Assembly: GCF_016905445.1 (NCBI RefSeq)
Contig: NZ_JAFEXF010000020.1
Location: 1 to 60,724, forward strand
Length of the DNA stretch: 60,724 nt
Direction: 5' to 3'
Source: Streptomyces sp. G44
GTDB taxonomy: Bacteria > Actinomycetota > Actinomycetes > Streptomycetales > Streptomycetaceae
The notes under the pieces are model-generated. The model was not told the DNA's origin. It made no database searches and worked only from the letters and a program-made list of their open reading frames with translations. The position numbers and the translations under genes are program-made. This document shows positions 16,319-24,756 of this stretch, in pieces (the first letter of the stretch is position 1; each line of letters starts with the position of its first letter).

Positions 16319-17554
16319 ATGGCGCGCATCCTGACCGTCTGGGTCCTCACCAGGACCCTCCTGCTGCTCTGTGTCTTCCGTGTGCTCACCGCCCCGGGCC
16401 CGGACGTCACGAGCGACGTGACCGTCATCTACCAGGGCTGGTACGAGGTCCTGCGCACCGGCACCTTCCCGCTCGACGACGTCACCTGGCAGTACCCGCC
16501 CGCCGCCGCGCTCGCCGTCCTCTCCCCCGCCCTGCTGCCCTTCCTCGACTACGCCTCGGCGTTCTTCGTCCTCGCCCTCCTCGCCGACGCGGCGGTCTGC
16601 GGGCTGCTGCTGTACGCGGGGCGGCGGCCCGGCAGGTCGGTGCGCGGTCCGTGGGTGTGGGTCGTGGGTCTGCCCCTGCTCGGCCCGACCGTGTACGCCC
16701 GTTACGACGTGATGGTGACCGCCGTGGCGGTCGCCGCGCTGCTCGCGGGGGCCCGGCATCCGCGTGCGCTCGGGGCCCTCGCCGGGCTCGGGGCGCTGCT
16801 CAAGGTATGGCCCGTGCTGCTGCTCGTCGGCAGCCCGCGAGGTCGGGTGACCCGGCGGTCGTGGACGGCGGCGGCCACTGCGGCCCTCTGCATCACTCTG
16901 GTGTTCCTGGTGGCGATGCCGGGCGCGCTCTCTTTCCTCACCTTCCAGCGCGACCGCGGCACGGAGGTGGAGTCCCTCGGCGCCCTGGTGCTCCACGCCG
17001 GGCGGCACCTCGGCTGGCAGGGTGAGGTGCGGCTCCACTACGGCTCGGTGGAGTTCCTCGGCCCGTACGTCCCGCTGGTGAGCGCGGCGGCGCAGCTCCT
17101 GTCGGCGGCTGCCCTGAGCTGGCTCATCGCATGGCGGCTGTATGCGCGGGCCTGGTCGGCGAGCACCCTCGCGGACGCCGCCTTCGTGGCCGTGCTGCTC
17201 TTCACGGTGACGAGCCGCGTGATCAGCCCGCAGTACATGGTGTGGCTGGTCGGCGTCGCCGCCGTGTGTCTGGTGTTCCGCACGAGCCGCATGGAACTGC
17301 CGGTCGGCCTGGTGCTGGTGGCCACGTTCGTGACGTTCCTGGAGTTCCCGGTGTGGTTCTCGCACGTGGTGGCCAGCGACCCGCTGGGCGTGGCCCTGCT
17401 GCTCGTACGCAACGGCCTGCTGGTGGCGGCGGCCCTGCTGGCGTGCCGCGCCCTGTGGCGGCAGACGGTCGCCGAACACCCGGGCGAAGCCGCGCGGACG
17501 CGGGCGCCGGTCAGCCCAGCTCCGAGCGGAGATACGTGCGCCAGCGCGCCGTGA
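16319..17554 (+). CDS. Multi-pass GT87-type mannosyltransferase
   Basis: This is a 411-residue integral membrane protein with roughly ten hydrophobic segments. GT87 enzymes use polyprenyl-phosphate-mannose on the outer face of the membrane. Typical features are an early loop with an acidic residue (PGPDVTSDVTVIYQGWYEVL), WQYPPAAALAVL, the YARYDVMVT segment and LLKVWPVLLLVGSPR. The ATG is at 16319 behind GGGGCGAG. The last 44 bp overlap the convergent lipoprotein gene. Confidence 0.85.
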   Translation: MARILTVWVLTRTLLLLCVFRVLTAPGPDVTSDVTVIYQGWYEVLRTGTFPLDDVTWQYPPAAALAVLSPALLPFLDYASAFFVLALLADAAVCGLLLYAGRRPGRSVRGPWVWVVGLPLLGPTVYARYDVMVTAVAVAALLAGARHPRALGALAGLGALLKVWPVLLLVGSPRGRVTRRSWTAAATAALCITLVFLVAMPGALSFLTFQRDRGTEVESLGALVLHAGRHLGWQGEVRLHYGSVEFLGPYVPLVSAAAQLLSAAALSWLIAWRLYARAWSASTLADAAFVAVLLFTVTSRVISPQYMVWLVGVAAVCLVFRTSRMELPVGLVLVATFVTFLEFPVWFSHVVASDPLGVALLLVRNGLLVAAALLACRALWRQTVAEHPGEAARTRAPVSPAPSGDTCASAP

Positions 17555-18722
17555 ACTCCTCCGGCGTCGTGCGCAGGACGTCCCGCAGCGCGTCCTCGAC
17601 CGCGCCCGCCCGCTGCCGGTGGGCGCCGACGGCACGGTAGAAGTCCGTCAGCCGCCGTTCCCCCCACCGGTCCGCGATCATCCGGCAGGCCAGCCAGGCG
17701 CCCTCGTAGGCGCGTGCGAGCCGCCCCGCGTCCGTCCCGAAGCCGAACTCCTCGTCGTCCGGCAGATCGCCGGGCAGCGCCCCGTCCCGCACGGCGCGCC
17801 CCAGTTCGGGCGCGGCCCGGGCGGCGGTGCGCCCGGTGCCGCGGTAGCCCGCCCAGTCCGCGAAGCCCTCGGAGAGCCAGAGCGGAGTGGCCGGGGAGGT
17901 GTGCGCGCGGGTCGCCACGTGGGTCGTCTCGTGGGTCAGGACGACCTGCTTGCCGAAGTCCGCGAGGAGGCCGTACGCCTCGGGGTTGACGATGATCCGG
18001 TCGGCGGGGGCCCGCCCCGGGCCGCCCGCCTCCCCCGTGGTGACCGCCGCTATCCCCCGGTACCCGGAGGCGGGCGCCCCGAGGAGGCCCGCCATGCCCT
18101 TCAGGGAGCGCGGGACGAGGACGACGACCTTCCGCGGCCACTTCCCCGGCCAGGCGTCGCTCACCGCGGGCACCGCCCGGTCGGCGAGCGCGCGGTAGGC
18201 GCGCAGCTCCCGGGCGCCGCGGCCGACGCCGAGGACGAGGCTGTCCGTGCCCCGCTCGGCCCGCACCCGGCCCTGGTCCCACAGCTGTTCGCCCGCCTTC
18301 TTCGCGGGCCGCTCGGAGGTGACGTACCACTGTCCGTCGTGCCGCTCCAGGGAGAGCGTGCGCTCCGCGGTGAGCGGGGCGCGGTCATGGCCCTCGACGC
18401 GGTAGCGGAGTTCGGCGCTCGCCGTGGCCCGCGAGCCGGAGCGGTCCAGGCGGGAGAGGCGGTACTCCCAGGTGTCCAGCGGGATCGCGCGGACGTTCGC
18501 GAAGAGGTCCGGTGCGCGGGCCGCGCCGCGCGCCGGGCGCTCGGTCCGCTCGTACGCCTGCTCGTCCCCGGCGAGGACGGCGCGCGCCCGGCGGTCCAGG
18601 AGCCGGCGCACGTCGCCCGCGGCGGTGTCGGGGACGGGATCGGCGCCGCAGCCGGCGAGCAGGACGAGGCAGAGCGCCGAGCAGAGCGCCACCACCCACG
18701 ACCCACGCCTGCGACCAGCCAC
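17511..18722 (-). CDS. Lipoprotein with gluzincin-type zinc protease motif
   Basis: This 403-residue secreted lipoprotein has an Arg-rich N-terminus, a hydrophobic stretch and lipobox LLAGC with lipidated Cys25. A HEXXH zinc motif (HETTH, 264-268) is followed by a glutamate ligand in WLSEGFADW (Glu285), 20 residues after Glu265. This is the arrangement of gluzincins such as the MA-clan M1-like peptidases. The N-terminal half (65-150) is beta-rich and may be a binding domain. Substrate unknown. It lies next to two envelope glycosyltransferases and two peptidoglycan hydrolases. Confidence 0.85.
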   Translation of the reverse strand: MAGRRRGSWVVALCSALCLVLLAGCGADPVPDTAAGDVRRLLDRRARAVLAGDEQAYERTERPARGAARAPDLFANVRAIPLDTWEYRLSRLDRSGSRATASAELRYRVEGHDRAPLTAERTLSLERHDGQWYVTSERPAKKAGEQLWDQGRVRAERGTDSLVLGVGRGARELRAYRALADRAVPAVSDAWPGKWPRKVVVLVPRSLKGMAGLLGAPASGYRGIAAVTTGEAGGPGRAPADRIIVNPEAYGLLADFGKQVVLTHETTHVATRAHTSPATPLWLSEGFADWAGYRGTGRTAARAAPELGRAVRDGALPGDLPDDEEFGFGTDAGRLARAYEGAWLACRMIADRWGERRLTDFYRAVGAHRQRAGAVEDALRDVLRTTPEEFTARWRTYLRSELG

Positions 18723-18753
18723 CTTCCCGATCGTACGGGGGCGGCGGTGCCGG

Positions 18754-19785
18754 TCAGACCCGTGTGACGGACGACACCGGCATCATGCCGACGGGGTCGT
18801 AGCGGACCCGCGCGCCGGGGTAGGGGGCGTGCACCACCTGGCCGTCGCCCATGTACATCCCGATGTGGCTGGCGTCGTCGCGGTAGGTGACGAGGTCACC
18901 GGGCTGCGCCTCGGCCAGCGGCACCTGCCGCCCGGCATACCGCTGGGCCTGCGAGGTGCGCGGCAGGCCGACCCCGGCCTGGGCGTACGACCACTGGGTG
19001 AGACCCGAACAGTCGAAGCCGGAGGGGCCGTTGGCGCCCCACACGTAGGGGCGGCCGACGGCGGAGCGGGCGGCGGCGATGGCGGCCGCGGTCCGCGAGG
19101 AGGAGGGCGCCGCGGCCTTCGGCTCCGGCGGCTCGGCGCGCGATCCGGAGCGCGAGGACTTCTCGTACGCGTCGCGCTCCTCGGTCGGCAGCGAGTTGAG
19201 CAGCCGGCGGGCCTGAGCCAGCTTGTGTTCGACGGCCCGCTTGTGGCGGGCGACGAGGCTGCGGCTCTTCTCCAGCTCGGCGAGCTTGCGCCCGGCCTCG
19301 GTGCGCTGCTGCGCGAGGCCGCGCTGGGCCTGCCGCAGATCGGTGAGCTGGCCCGCCTGCCGGGCGCTGACGCGGTCCAGGGCCATGGCCTTGTCGAGGT
19401 AGCCGTCCGGGTCGGAGGAGAGCATCAGCTGGAGCGAGGGGTCGATGCCGCCCTCGCGGTACTGCGCCCCGGCGAGCGAACCGAGCGCGCCCCGCATCCG
19501 GTTGATCCGCTCCTGGCCCCGCGCGACGCCGTCCCGGGCGCGCTCGACCTGGGCGCGCAGCCGGTCGGCGCGCTCGTCGGCCTCGTTGAACGCCTCGGTC
19601 GCCTTCTCTGCCTGCTCGTACAGCCGGTCCACCTGGGCCCGGACCTCGGACGGCTTGTCCTGCGGGGCGGCGCCCACAGGCGTGGCCCCGAGGGCGGCGG
19701 CCGCGGTGACCGCTGCCGCCGAGAGGACGGTGACGCGCGCGCCCCGGTCGATGCCGGGCTGTGCGGGACGGCGATGGAACCCCAC
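18754..19785 (-). CDS. Secreted NlpC/P60 peptidoglycan endopeptidase (first of pair)
   Basis: This 343-residue exported hydrolase cuts D-gamma-Glu-diaminopimelate bonds in cell-wall peptides. The signal peptide ends near GAAPQDK (about 40). A long coiled-coil region fills about 45-205, as in RipA/CwlO-type enzymes, where it can hold the enzyme inactive. The catalytic Cys259 is in GFDCSGLTQW and His307 in DASHIGM. It is clearly paralogous to the next protein upstream, sharing GGIDPSLQLMLSSDPDGYLDKA-like and NlpC segments. Confidence 0.93.
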   Translation of the reverse strand: MGFHRRPAQPGIDRGARVTVLSAAAVTAAAALGATPVGAAPQDKPSEVRAQVDRLYEQAEKATEAFNEADERADRLRAQVERARDGVARGQERINRMRGALGSLAGAQYREGGIDPSLQLMLSSDPDGYLDKAMALDRVSARQAGQLTDLRQAQRGLAQQRTEAGRKLAELEKSRSLVARHKRAVEHKLAQARRLLNSLPTEERDAYEKSSRSGSRAEPPEPKAAAPSSSRTAAAIAAARSAVGRPYVWGANGPSGFDCSGLTQWSYAQAGVGLPRTSQAQRYAGRQVPLAEAQPGDLVTYRDDASHIGMYMGDGQVVHAPYPGARVRYDPVGMMPVSSVTRV

Positions 19786-19994
19786 GGGTGGCCGCTCTCC
19801 CTTCCGCTGACGGACCCCCGGTCGTCCGGGGGAATGCGCGCCGACAGTAGCCGTGCGGCCAGGGAGGGGCCAACGACCCGGATGGGTGCGGACAGCCCGG
19901 CGCCCCGCCTCAGACGCAGGTCATCAGCGGGGCGCGGGGTCAGCGGAAGACGCCGGAATTCGCCCGTTCGGGCGGTGTCGGGGCCGTGTCGACG

Positions 19995-21041
19995 TCAGGC
20001 GACGCGGACGCCGAACTGGAAGTCGCCCAAGTACTCCATGGCCTCGTAGCGCACCACGGCGCCGGGCTTGGGGGCGTGCAGCACCTGGCCGTTGCCCGCG
20101 TAGAGGCCGACGTGCGCGAGGTTGTTGAAGAACACCAGGTCGCCGGGCTTCAGCTCGCCGCGGCCGATGCGGGTGCCGTCGTTCTGCTGGGTGTACGTGG
20201 TCCGGGTGATGGAGACGTCGGCCTGGGCGTACGCCCACTGGGTCAGCCCGGAGCAGTCGTAGGAGTTGGGGCCGGTGCCGCCGGAGACGTACGGCTTGCC
20301 GAGCTGGGTGGCGGCGGCGTTCAGGGCGGCGGCGCCGCGGCTGGAGGCGGGGGCCTCCTTGCCGAGGTCCGCGGGCTTGTCGGCGGCACGGTCGGCGGCG
20401 CGGCTCGCGCGCTGCTTCTCCTTGGCGGCCAGGTCCGCCTTCTCCTTGGCCGTCAGGGTGTTCAGGAGCTTCTGCGCCTCGCCGAGCTTGGCCTGGACCT
20501 CACGCTTCTTCTTGCCGAGTTCCGTACGGGTGTCGGCGAGGTCGTCCAGCTTGCCCGCGGCCTCCTTGCGCTGCTGCGCGAGGTCCCGCTGCTTCTTCTG
20601 GATCTTCTTGAGCGCGTCGACCTGCTGGCTGCTCAACTGGTCCAGGGTGGACGCCTTGTCGAGGTAGTCGTCCGGGTCGGAGGAGAGGAAGAGCTGAAGG
20701 GACGGGTCGATGCCGCCGGAGCGGTACTGGGCGCTGGCCATCGAACCGAGGCCCTCGCGGAGGTCGTTGAGGTCCTCCTGGCCGTCGGCGACCTTGTCCT
20801 GGAGAGCGTCGATCTGCTTCTCCAGCTTCTCCTGCTTCTCCTTGGCGCCGTTGAACTTGTCGGTGGCGCGCTCCGCGTCCTCGTAGAGCTTGTCGACCTT
20901 GGACTTGACCTCGTCCTTGCCCGGCTTCGGCGCGGCCTGGGCGGCGCCCTGCGAGGTGAGGGCGACGGCAGCGGCGGCGGTCGCGGTGAGCACGGTCACG
21001 CGGGTGCGGCCCGGCTGCTTGGGTCGACGGTGGGACGCCAC
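19995..21041 (-). CDS. Secreted NlpC/P60 peptidoglycan endopeptidase (second of pair)
   Basis: This 348-residue paralogue of the neighbouring hydrolase has the same plan. A signal peptide ends at about AAQAAPK (38). A Lys/Glu/Asp-rich coiled coil covers about 45-215. The NlpC/P60 domain has Cys263 (YDCSGLTQW) and His310 (NNLAHVGLY). AAGGAG precedes the GTG start. The 209-bp gap to the downstream paralogue suggests an ancestral tandem duplication with separate expression possible. Likely roles are cell-wall remodelling during growth or septation. Confidence 0.93.
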   Translation of the reverse strand: MASHRRPKQPGRTRVTVLTATAAAAVALTSQGAAQAAPKPGKDEVKSKVDKLYEDAERATDKFNGAKEKQEKLEKQIDALQDKVADGQEDLNDLREGLGSMASAQYRSGGIDPSLQLFLSSDPDDYLDKASTLDQLSSQQVDALKKIQKKQRDLAQQRKEAAGKLDDLADTRTELGKKKREVQAKLGEAQKLLNTLTAKEKADLAAKEKQRASRAADRAADKPADLGKEAPASSRGAAALNAAATQLGKPYVSGGTGPNSYDCSGLTQWAYAQADVSITRTTYTQQNDGTRIGRGELKPGDLVFFNNLAHVGLYAGNGQVLHAPKPGAVVRYEAMEYLGDFQFGVRVA

Positions 21042-21145
21042 GCGGGCGGCTCCTTCTTCCTCCGGCCGCCTACCGGGACGCGGCGGGCGGGTACCACCGC
21101 CGCCACCCCGGATGGGTGATCAACCGAGCGGGGGTTCGAGGGGTG

Positions 21146-21175
21146 ACCTTAGTGACCCTCTTGTGATCAGTTCAA
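21146..21175 (-). promoter_or_regulatory. Candidate promoter of the upstream NlpC/P60 gene
   Basis: Read on the minus strand, TTGAAC (21175-21170) and TAAGGT (21151-21146) are separated by 18 bases. This is close to the Streptomyces principal sigma consensus. Transcription would start near 21139, leaving a leader of about 98 nt before the GTG at 21041. The surrounding 21042-21309 has no gene. Confidence 0.5.
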
Positions 21176-21309
21176 ATCACACCGGCAAAAAATCGGTCGC
21201 CAAGCGCATTCTTTACCGATGACGCACAGCCGGTGAGGACCTTCTGACGCTACGTCGCCCGCACCGACGCCCAATTCGGGCATAGCGCCCAGGAGTTCGC
21301 GCAGCGCCG

Positions 21310-22659
21310 CTAACTCCGCGAAAGCCGCTTCAGCAGGACCGCCGAAGCCACCGGCCGCGCCCCCGCCTTCGCGATCCCGTCGGCCACCTCGCGGTCGGTC
21401 GAGACGACGACCACGGGCCGGCCCGGCGGCTCCGCGCGCACCAGCTGGCGGATCAACTCATCGGCGGTCACACCGGGTTTGGAGAAGAGCACCCGCACCC
21501 CGCGCGGCGGCGCCAACAGCACCGGAGCGGCCAGCTCCGCCCCGTCGAAGACGCAGGTGACCTCGGCCCCGGACTGGAGGGCCAGCTGCGAGAGCGAGCC
21601 GAGCAGCCGCAGCCGCTGCTTCTCCAGCGGCATCGTCGGATAACCGGTCTTGGTGACGTTGTAGCCGTCGACGACCAGATGCGCCTGCGGCAGGGCGAGC
21701 AGCTGGTCGAGAATGGCCGGGTCGTTCTCGGACAGGGCGCGGGCGGCGATGTCCTTCGGCGACATCCGGCCGGGCTCCACGGCGTCGACGGTCTCGGCGG
21801 GCCGCACGGAGACGGGGGGCAGCGCCAGTTCGCGCCGCAGCCCCTGAGCCGCCTCCAGGACCGTGTCGAGCAGCAGCCGCACCCGCATGTCCTCCACGCT
21901 GCGGCCCTCGCGCGCCGCCCTGCGGCTGGCCTCCAGCGCGGCCTCGGTCTCGCCGAGGCGGGCCTTGAGCCGCCGCGTCTCGCTCTCGGCGGCGGACACC
22001 TGGGCCTGGCCCTCGGCGCGCACGGTCTCGGTCTCGGCGACCGCCTTGCGCAGCGCCGCCTCCCCGCGCTTGACGTCGCTGAGCGCCGCGCGCAGCTTGC
22101 GGTGCATCGATTCGGCTTCCCTGCGCGCCGCTTCGAGCTCCGCGCGCAGCCGCTCGGTCTCCGCCCTGGTCTGGCCGCGGGCCGCCGCCAGCTCCTGGCG
22201 CAGCCGCTCCAGCTCGGCCCTGGTCTCCTCGTCGACGCGCTCGGCGTCGGCCCGCTGGGCCTCCTCGCCCGCCGCGGCCACCAGCTTCACCCAGCCCGCC
22301 GGGCGCAGCACATAGGCCGCGGCCGCCACGTCCAGGGGGTCGGCGGCCGGGGGCGGCGCGCCCGCGTCCAGCGCGCCGGCCAGCTCGGGCTGCGCCTCGC
22401 GCAGACGTTCGCCGATGCGCTGCCGGAAGAGCGTGTCGCCCTCCAGCGCCGCGGCCATGGCGTTGCCCGCGAACTTCGCGCGCCGGGTGGGCGTGAAGCG
22501 CGCGTACTGCCGCAGCTGGGCGGGAAGCTCGGCCGGGGTCAGGCCGCCGAAGCCGTCCGAGGCGATCTGGACGACCCGTCGGCGTACCCCGTCGGGCAGC
22601 GGACGGTCGAGCACCTCAGCGGTGCCGTCGTCCGGCTCCCCGCCTGCGCTCTCCACCAT
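21310..22659 (-). CDS. NYN-domain (YacP-like) nuclease with coiled coil
   Basis: This is a 449-residue protein. The C-terminal 120 residues form a PIN-like NYN domain (LVVDGYNVTKTGYP; VTCVFDGAEL; FSKPGVTADELI; VVVVSTDREVADG) with the expected acidic metal ligands, typical of RNA-processing nucleases. A very long Glu/Arg/Ala-rich coiled coil spans about 140-270, much longer than in plain YacP proteins. The N-terminal 100 residues form a helical domain. An RNA decay or ribosome-linked role is inferred. Confidence 0.87.
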   Translation of the reverse strand: MVESAGGEPDDGTAEVLDRPLPDGVRRRVVQIASDGFGGLTPAELPAQLRQYARFTPTRRAKFAGNAMAAALEGDTLFRQRIGERLREAQPELAGALDAGAPPPAADPLDVAAAAYVLRPAGWVKLVAAAGEEAQRADAERVDEETRAELERLRQELAAARGQTRAETERLRAELEAARREAESMHRKLRAALSDVKRGEAALRKAVAETETVRAEGQAQVSAAESETRRLKARLGETEAALEASRRAAREGRSVEDMRVRLLLDTVLEAAQGLRRELALPPVSVRPAETVDAVEPGRMSPKDIAARALSENDPAILDQLLALPQAHLVVDGYNVTKTGYPTMPLEKQRLRLLGSLSQLALQSGAEVTCVFDGAELAAPVLLAPPRGVRVLFSKPGVTADELIRQLVRAEPPGRPVVVVSTDREVADGIAKAGARPVASAVLLKRLSRS

Positions 22660-22692
22660 CCGTCACCCCACTAGCTGTGCGGGCCCGCTCCC

Positions 22693-22932
22693 TCAGGAGC
22701 CGGTGCCCGGCCTGTCCACGAGTTCCACCTGATCCACCGCGTTGCACCAGCGGCAGCGCACCGACTCGATGGTCTCACTGACCACCTCGCGTTCCTCGAC
22801 GCTCGCCTCACCGGCCAGGTCGAGGTGCACATACTCGACGACCTTCGACGTGCGGGTCACGTCGAAACGCGTGAGGTTGCCGCACAGCGTGCAGCGCCAC
22901 CGGGTGGTGTCCGTCGGCAGGGGAACCGTCAT
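22693..22932 (-). CDS. Small zinc-ribbon protein
   Basis: This 79-residue protein has two CXXC knuckles, CTLCGN (14-17) and CRWCNA (60-63), enough for one zinc ribbon. The middle is acidic (EASVEEREVV). It lies 33 bp downstream of, and in the same direction from, no other gene start than its own; the NYN gene follows it after 33 bp, so the two are probably co-transcribed. This fits nucleic-acid-linked work but is not proof. Confidence 0.82.
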   Translation of the reverse strand: MTVPLPTDTTRWRCTLCGNLTRFDVTRTSKVVEYVHLDLAGEASVEEREVVSETIESVRCRWCNAVDQVELVDRPGTGS

Positions 22933-23090
22933 CGTGGCTGTTCGCTTTCTTCGGTGACCGTCGTCTTCCGCGCAATTTCCGTGGTGTGTATCGCCCCGTA
23001 ACCCTAAGGCCTGCGCGGCTCGCGATGCGGCGGGCTCCGGCGCGGCATGGCGGTCTATGCCGGTAGCTCCCGTTACGTCATGCTCTGCTC

Positions 23091-23825
23091 ATGATCGACG
23101 CAAAGGGTACGCACCCGCGCCGGATGCCGCGGGGCCGGACGGCCCCGGTGACGTACGGACTGATCGCCGTCTGCTGTCTGATCTTCGTGATCTCCCCGGT
23201 CTCCGGCCTCAACCCCGCCTACGGCACCGGCGACGAGCTGCTGGCCGCGCAGCAGACCTACTTCGAACGCTGGGGCGTGGTGCCCGCCGAGCTGTTCAGC
23301 GGCGTCCCGCGCGCCGCCCTCGGCCCGTTCACCGCGCTGTTCGTGCACGGCAGCTGGGTGCATCTGCTCGGGAACCTGCTCTTCCTGTACGTCTTCGGGG
23401 CCATGGTCGAGGAACGCATGGGGCACCTCCACTACGCGCTCTTCTACGTCGCCTGCGGCTATCTGGCCCTGCTCGCCTACGCCGCGGCGCACGCGGGCTC
23501 CGGCCAGACGCTCGTCGGTGCCTCCGGGGCGATCTCCGCCGTCCTCGGCGCCTTCCTCTATCTCTTCCCCAAGGCCCGCGTCACCAGCCTCTTCCCCTTC
23601 CTCTTCTTCCTGCCCCTGCGCTTTCCGGCGTGGGTGGTGCTGCCGTTCTGGGTGGCGCTCCAGTGGCTCGCGGCGGGGCAGGGCGGCAAAGGCACCGGGG
23701 TGGCGTACCTGGCGCATCTGGTGGGCTTCTCGCTCGGTTTCCTGTACGCGTGGGGGTGGTGTGTGCGGAGGACTAAAGTGAAGAGCACAGCAGTTCCGGC
23801 CACCGAGGGAGACAGCCAGCCGTGA
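23091..23825 (+). CDS. Rhomboid-family intramembrane serine protease
   Basis: This 244-residue membrane protein has six or so helices. The catalytic Ser is in GASGAIS and the catalytic His in AHLVGFSLG. The rhomboid L1 loop (HGSWVHLLGNLLFLYVFG) with its conserved Glu-Arg (EERMG) is present. It should cleave single-span membrane proteins. No good ribosome site precedes the ATG. The stop overlaps the next gene (GTGA). Confidence 0.92.
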   Translation: MIDAKGTHPRRMPRGRTAPVTYGLIAVCCLIFVISPVSGLNPAYGTGDELLAAQQTYFERWGVVPAELFSGVPRAALGPFTALFVHGSWVHLLGNLLFLYVFGAMVEERMGHLHYALFYVACGYLALLAYAAAHAGSGQTLVGASGAISAVLGAFLYLFPKARVTSLFPFLFFLPLRFPAWVVLPFWVALQWLAAGQGGKGTGVAYLAHLVGFSLGFLYAWGWCVRRTKVKSTAVPATEGDSQP

Positions 23826-24103
23826 TCACCGCGATCGTGCTCATCAAGACCAGCGTGGACCGGATCCCGGAGATCGCCGAGTCGATCGCCGCGCTCGACT
23901 CCGTCAGCGAGGTCTTCTCCGTGACGGGCACGTACGACCTGATCGCGATGGTGCGGGTGCCGCGCCACGACGACCTCGCGGACGTCATCCCCGGACGGAT
24001 CAGCAAGATCCCCGGCGTGGAGGCGACCGACACGCACGTGGCGTTCCGCACGTACTCGCAGCACGACCTGGAGGCGGCGTTCGCGATCGGCCTCGACTCG
24101 TAG
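23822..24103 (+). CDS. Stand-alone Lrp/AsnC ligand-binding (RAM) domain protein
   Basis: This 93-residue protein consists only of the alpha-beta RAM sensor domain of Lrp/AsnC regulators (AIVLIKTSVDRIPEIAE; VSEVFSVTGTYDLIAMVRV). It has no DNA-binding helix-turn-helix. Such proteins form decamers or dimers that bind amino acids and may modulate full-length Lrp proteins. It is translationally coupled to the rhomboid gene through a GTGA overlap. Confidence 0.9.
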   Translation: MITAIVLIKTSVDRIPEIAESIAALDSVSEVFSVTGTYDLIAMVRVPRHDDLADVIPGRISKIPGVEATDTHVAFRTYSQHDLEAAFAIGLDS

Positions 24104-24300
24104 CACGCCCGAGCGGCTCGACACCCATCGTGGACGGGTAACCCGCGCCGAGCCGTGACTCTCCGCGCGGCACTCAGCCTCCGCGCGCTGCCGGCCGCCC
24201 CCGGCAACGTCCCTGGGCTGAGCGGCGCCGCCCGCCGCATCCTGGCCGGCTTCGCACCGCCGCGCGGCGGGCGCGCGTCGACCCGGCTCTGCCGCATACA

Positions 24301-24745
24301 TGAGCGGCCTGGTACCCCGCCTCGCCGACACCGACATCCGCGTGGCCCGCAACCCCTTCGACGTCCTGTGCGGCGAGCGCGGAGCCGGGCGGCGGCCCTG
24401 GGGCACTGGGCGTACATCCTCATCCGCGACCTGCGCGTCACCGCAGACCTCTTCGGCGGCCCCGGCACCGGCGCGTCGGGCGGCCTCGGCGCCGGTCTCG
24501 CCGCGCTCGGCGCCCGACTGCTGCCCCGCTTCGACGTGCTGCTCGACCGGGTCGGCCCGGACGCCCGGCCGGCCCGCGCCGACCTGGCCGTCACCGCCGA
24601 GGGCACCCTGGGCCGGCAGACGCGGTACGGGAAGATTCCCGGCGAGGTGGCCCGCCGCACGAAGCGGTCCGGCCGCCCGGTCCCGGCCCTCGCGGGCACC
24701 GACGCGACCGAGCGGGCCCTGCCGATGATCCGGCCGGGGTCACGG
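24301..24745 (+). pseudogene. Glycerate kinase remnant (frameshifted, truncated)
   Basis: Conceptual translation matches the glycerate kinase (GlxK/GarK) family in two frames. One frame gives LVPRLADTDIRVAR...LCGERGAG; another gives GTGASGGLGAGLAALGARL, then ADLAVTAEGTLGRQT and a kinase-like tail. The FGPQKGA block that normally joins them and the whole N-terminal domain are missing. I see no start codon with a ribosome site. The 24104-24756 stretch holds no other gene, so it is best read as decayed. Confidence 0.65.
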
Positions 24746-24756
24746 CTGCCGGCCGG

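Noticed and set aside
15050..17635. An 861-codon reading of the PimB-like gene
   Set aside because: The conserved N-terminus of the glycosyltransferase starts at the ATG at 16192; the upstream half is antisense to the GT87 gene.
21042..21309. Possible ydaO (c-di-AMP) riboswitch before the NlpC/P60 genes
   Set aside because: Streptomyces wall-hydrolase genes often have it, but I could not recognise the conserved ydaO core here; a covariance-model search would be needed.
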